Below, in pieces: positions 7,945 through 8,059 of a DNA stretch of 8,059 bases. Every line of letters starts with the position of its first letter. Within the stretch, counting starts at the first letter, position 1. The stretch comes from Verrucomicrobiales bacterium (GTDB taxonomy: Bacteria; Verrucomicrobiota; Verrucomicrobiia; Limisphaerales; UBA1096), in NCBI GenBank assembly GCA_002721375.1, contig PBKH01000046.1:1-8059 (forward strand). Reading direction: 5' to 3'. A program made the translations under genes and the position numbers. Under the pieces are notes generated by a model. The model searched no databases. It was not told where the DNA came from and worked only from the letters and a program-made list of their open reading frames with translations.

Positions 7945-7973
7945 ACAATGAGACACAGTCTCAATTTCGTCAA
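7945..7973 (-). promoter_or_regulatory. Candidate promoter of the fbpABC operon
   Basis: On the minus strand, TTGACG (7968-7973, five of six -35 matches) is followed after 17 bp by CATTGT (7945-7950), a weak -10 box that keeps the two key positions (A2, T6). It predicts transcription starting near 7938 and a leader of about 20 nt. A second weak pair further upstream on the same strand is CTGAAA with TAAACT, which would give a longer leader. The weak -10 box would suit a regulated promoter. Confidence 0.4.
7949..7963. promoter_or_regulatory. Candidate iron-repressor operator in the fbp promoter spacer
   Basis: TGAGAC-ACA-GTCTCA is a perfect 6-bp inverted repeat around three bases, 15 bp in all, with TGA...TCA ends. 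It lies almost wholly between the candidate -35 and -10 boxes, a usual place for a repressor site. Fur-family boxes are 15-bp 7-1-7 palindromes with TGA/TCA ends, and the rhizobial RirA box is TGA-N9-TCA; this sequence has that outline but lacks the AT-rich core of E. coli Fur boxes. The palindrome is certain, the regulator unknown. Confidence 0.45.
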
Positions 7974-8059
7974 GCTGCCTATACAAAAAAATAGTTTAGC
8001 AGGTGCCTGTAGTTTTTTCAGCGTACTTTGAGCCAGTGGCTAGCGCTGTGACTGTTGAA

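Noticed and set aside
7920..7973. An 18-residue N-terminal extension of FbpA starting at TTG 7971-7973
   Set aside because: The ATG at 7917-7919 begins a textbook signal peptide; the extension would bury it and consists of the candidate -35 box, the operator palindrome and the second inverted repeat.
7994..8018. A possible intrinsic terminator on the plus strand (CAGGTGCCTG followed by a T-run)
   Set aside because: The stem is only 3-4 bp with a minimal loop, and no plus-strand gene precedes it.
8031..8041. Small palindrome AGCCA-G-TGGCT near the right edge
   Set aside because: Five-base arms with one central base are expected by chance in 8 kb, and no gene or promoter is positioned to use it.

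Overview
The window holds five complete genes in about 8 kb and looks like ordinary chromosomal sequence from a bacterium of the Planctomycetota-Verrucomicrobiota group. The main pointer is the left-hand gene, a secreted protein with a planctomycete-type cytochrome C domain and the DUF1587/DUF1595/DUF1592/DUF1588/DUF1585 series, an architecture found mostly in that group. The lineage call is inference. There are no RNA genes, insertion sequences, CRISPR arrays or prophage genes that I can see.

Layout: positions 1-90 hold no gene I can support. Positions 91-2673 (minus) encode the cytochrome C/DUF1592 protein. A 153-bp divergent intergenic region (2674-2826) separates it from asnS (2827-4251, plus), asparaginyl-tRNA synthetase. 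asnS converges on an iron(III) ABC transporter operon read on the minus strand, with only 3 bp between the stop codons. In transcription order the operon is fbpA (7919-6906, periplasmic Fe3+-binding protein), fbpB (6893-5250, two-domain permease) and fbpC (5253-4255, ATPase). fbpA and fbpB are 12 nt apart, and fbpB and fbpC overlap by 4 nt (ATGA). Positions 7920-8059 are the operon's upstream region.

FbpA captures ferric iron outside the inner membrane, FbpB forms the channel and FbpC drives transport with ATP. Upstream of fbpA a plausible sigma70-type promoter carries a 15-bp palindrome of the form TGA-N9-TCA in its spacer, the size and position expected for an iron-dependent repressor operator of the Fur type. 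The other two genes (translation and a surface or periplasmic cytochrome-like protein) have no evident functional link to iron uptake.

I found no clearly new biological system. The points most worth a second look are the candidate operator, the full set of FutA-type iron ligands in FbpA, the unclear start of fbpB, and a perfect 15-bp tandem duplication inside the DUF1592 gene.
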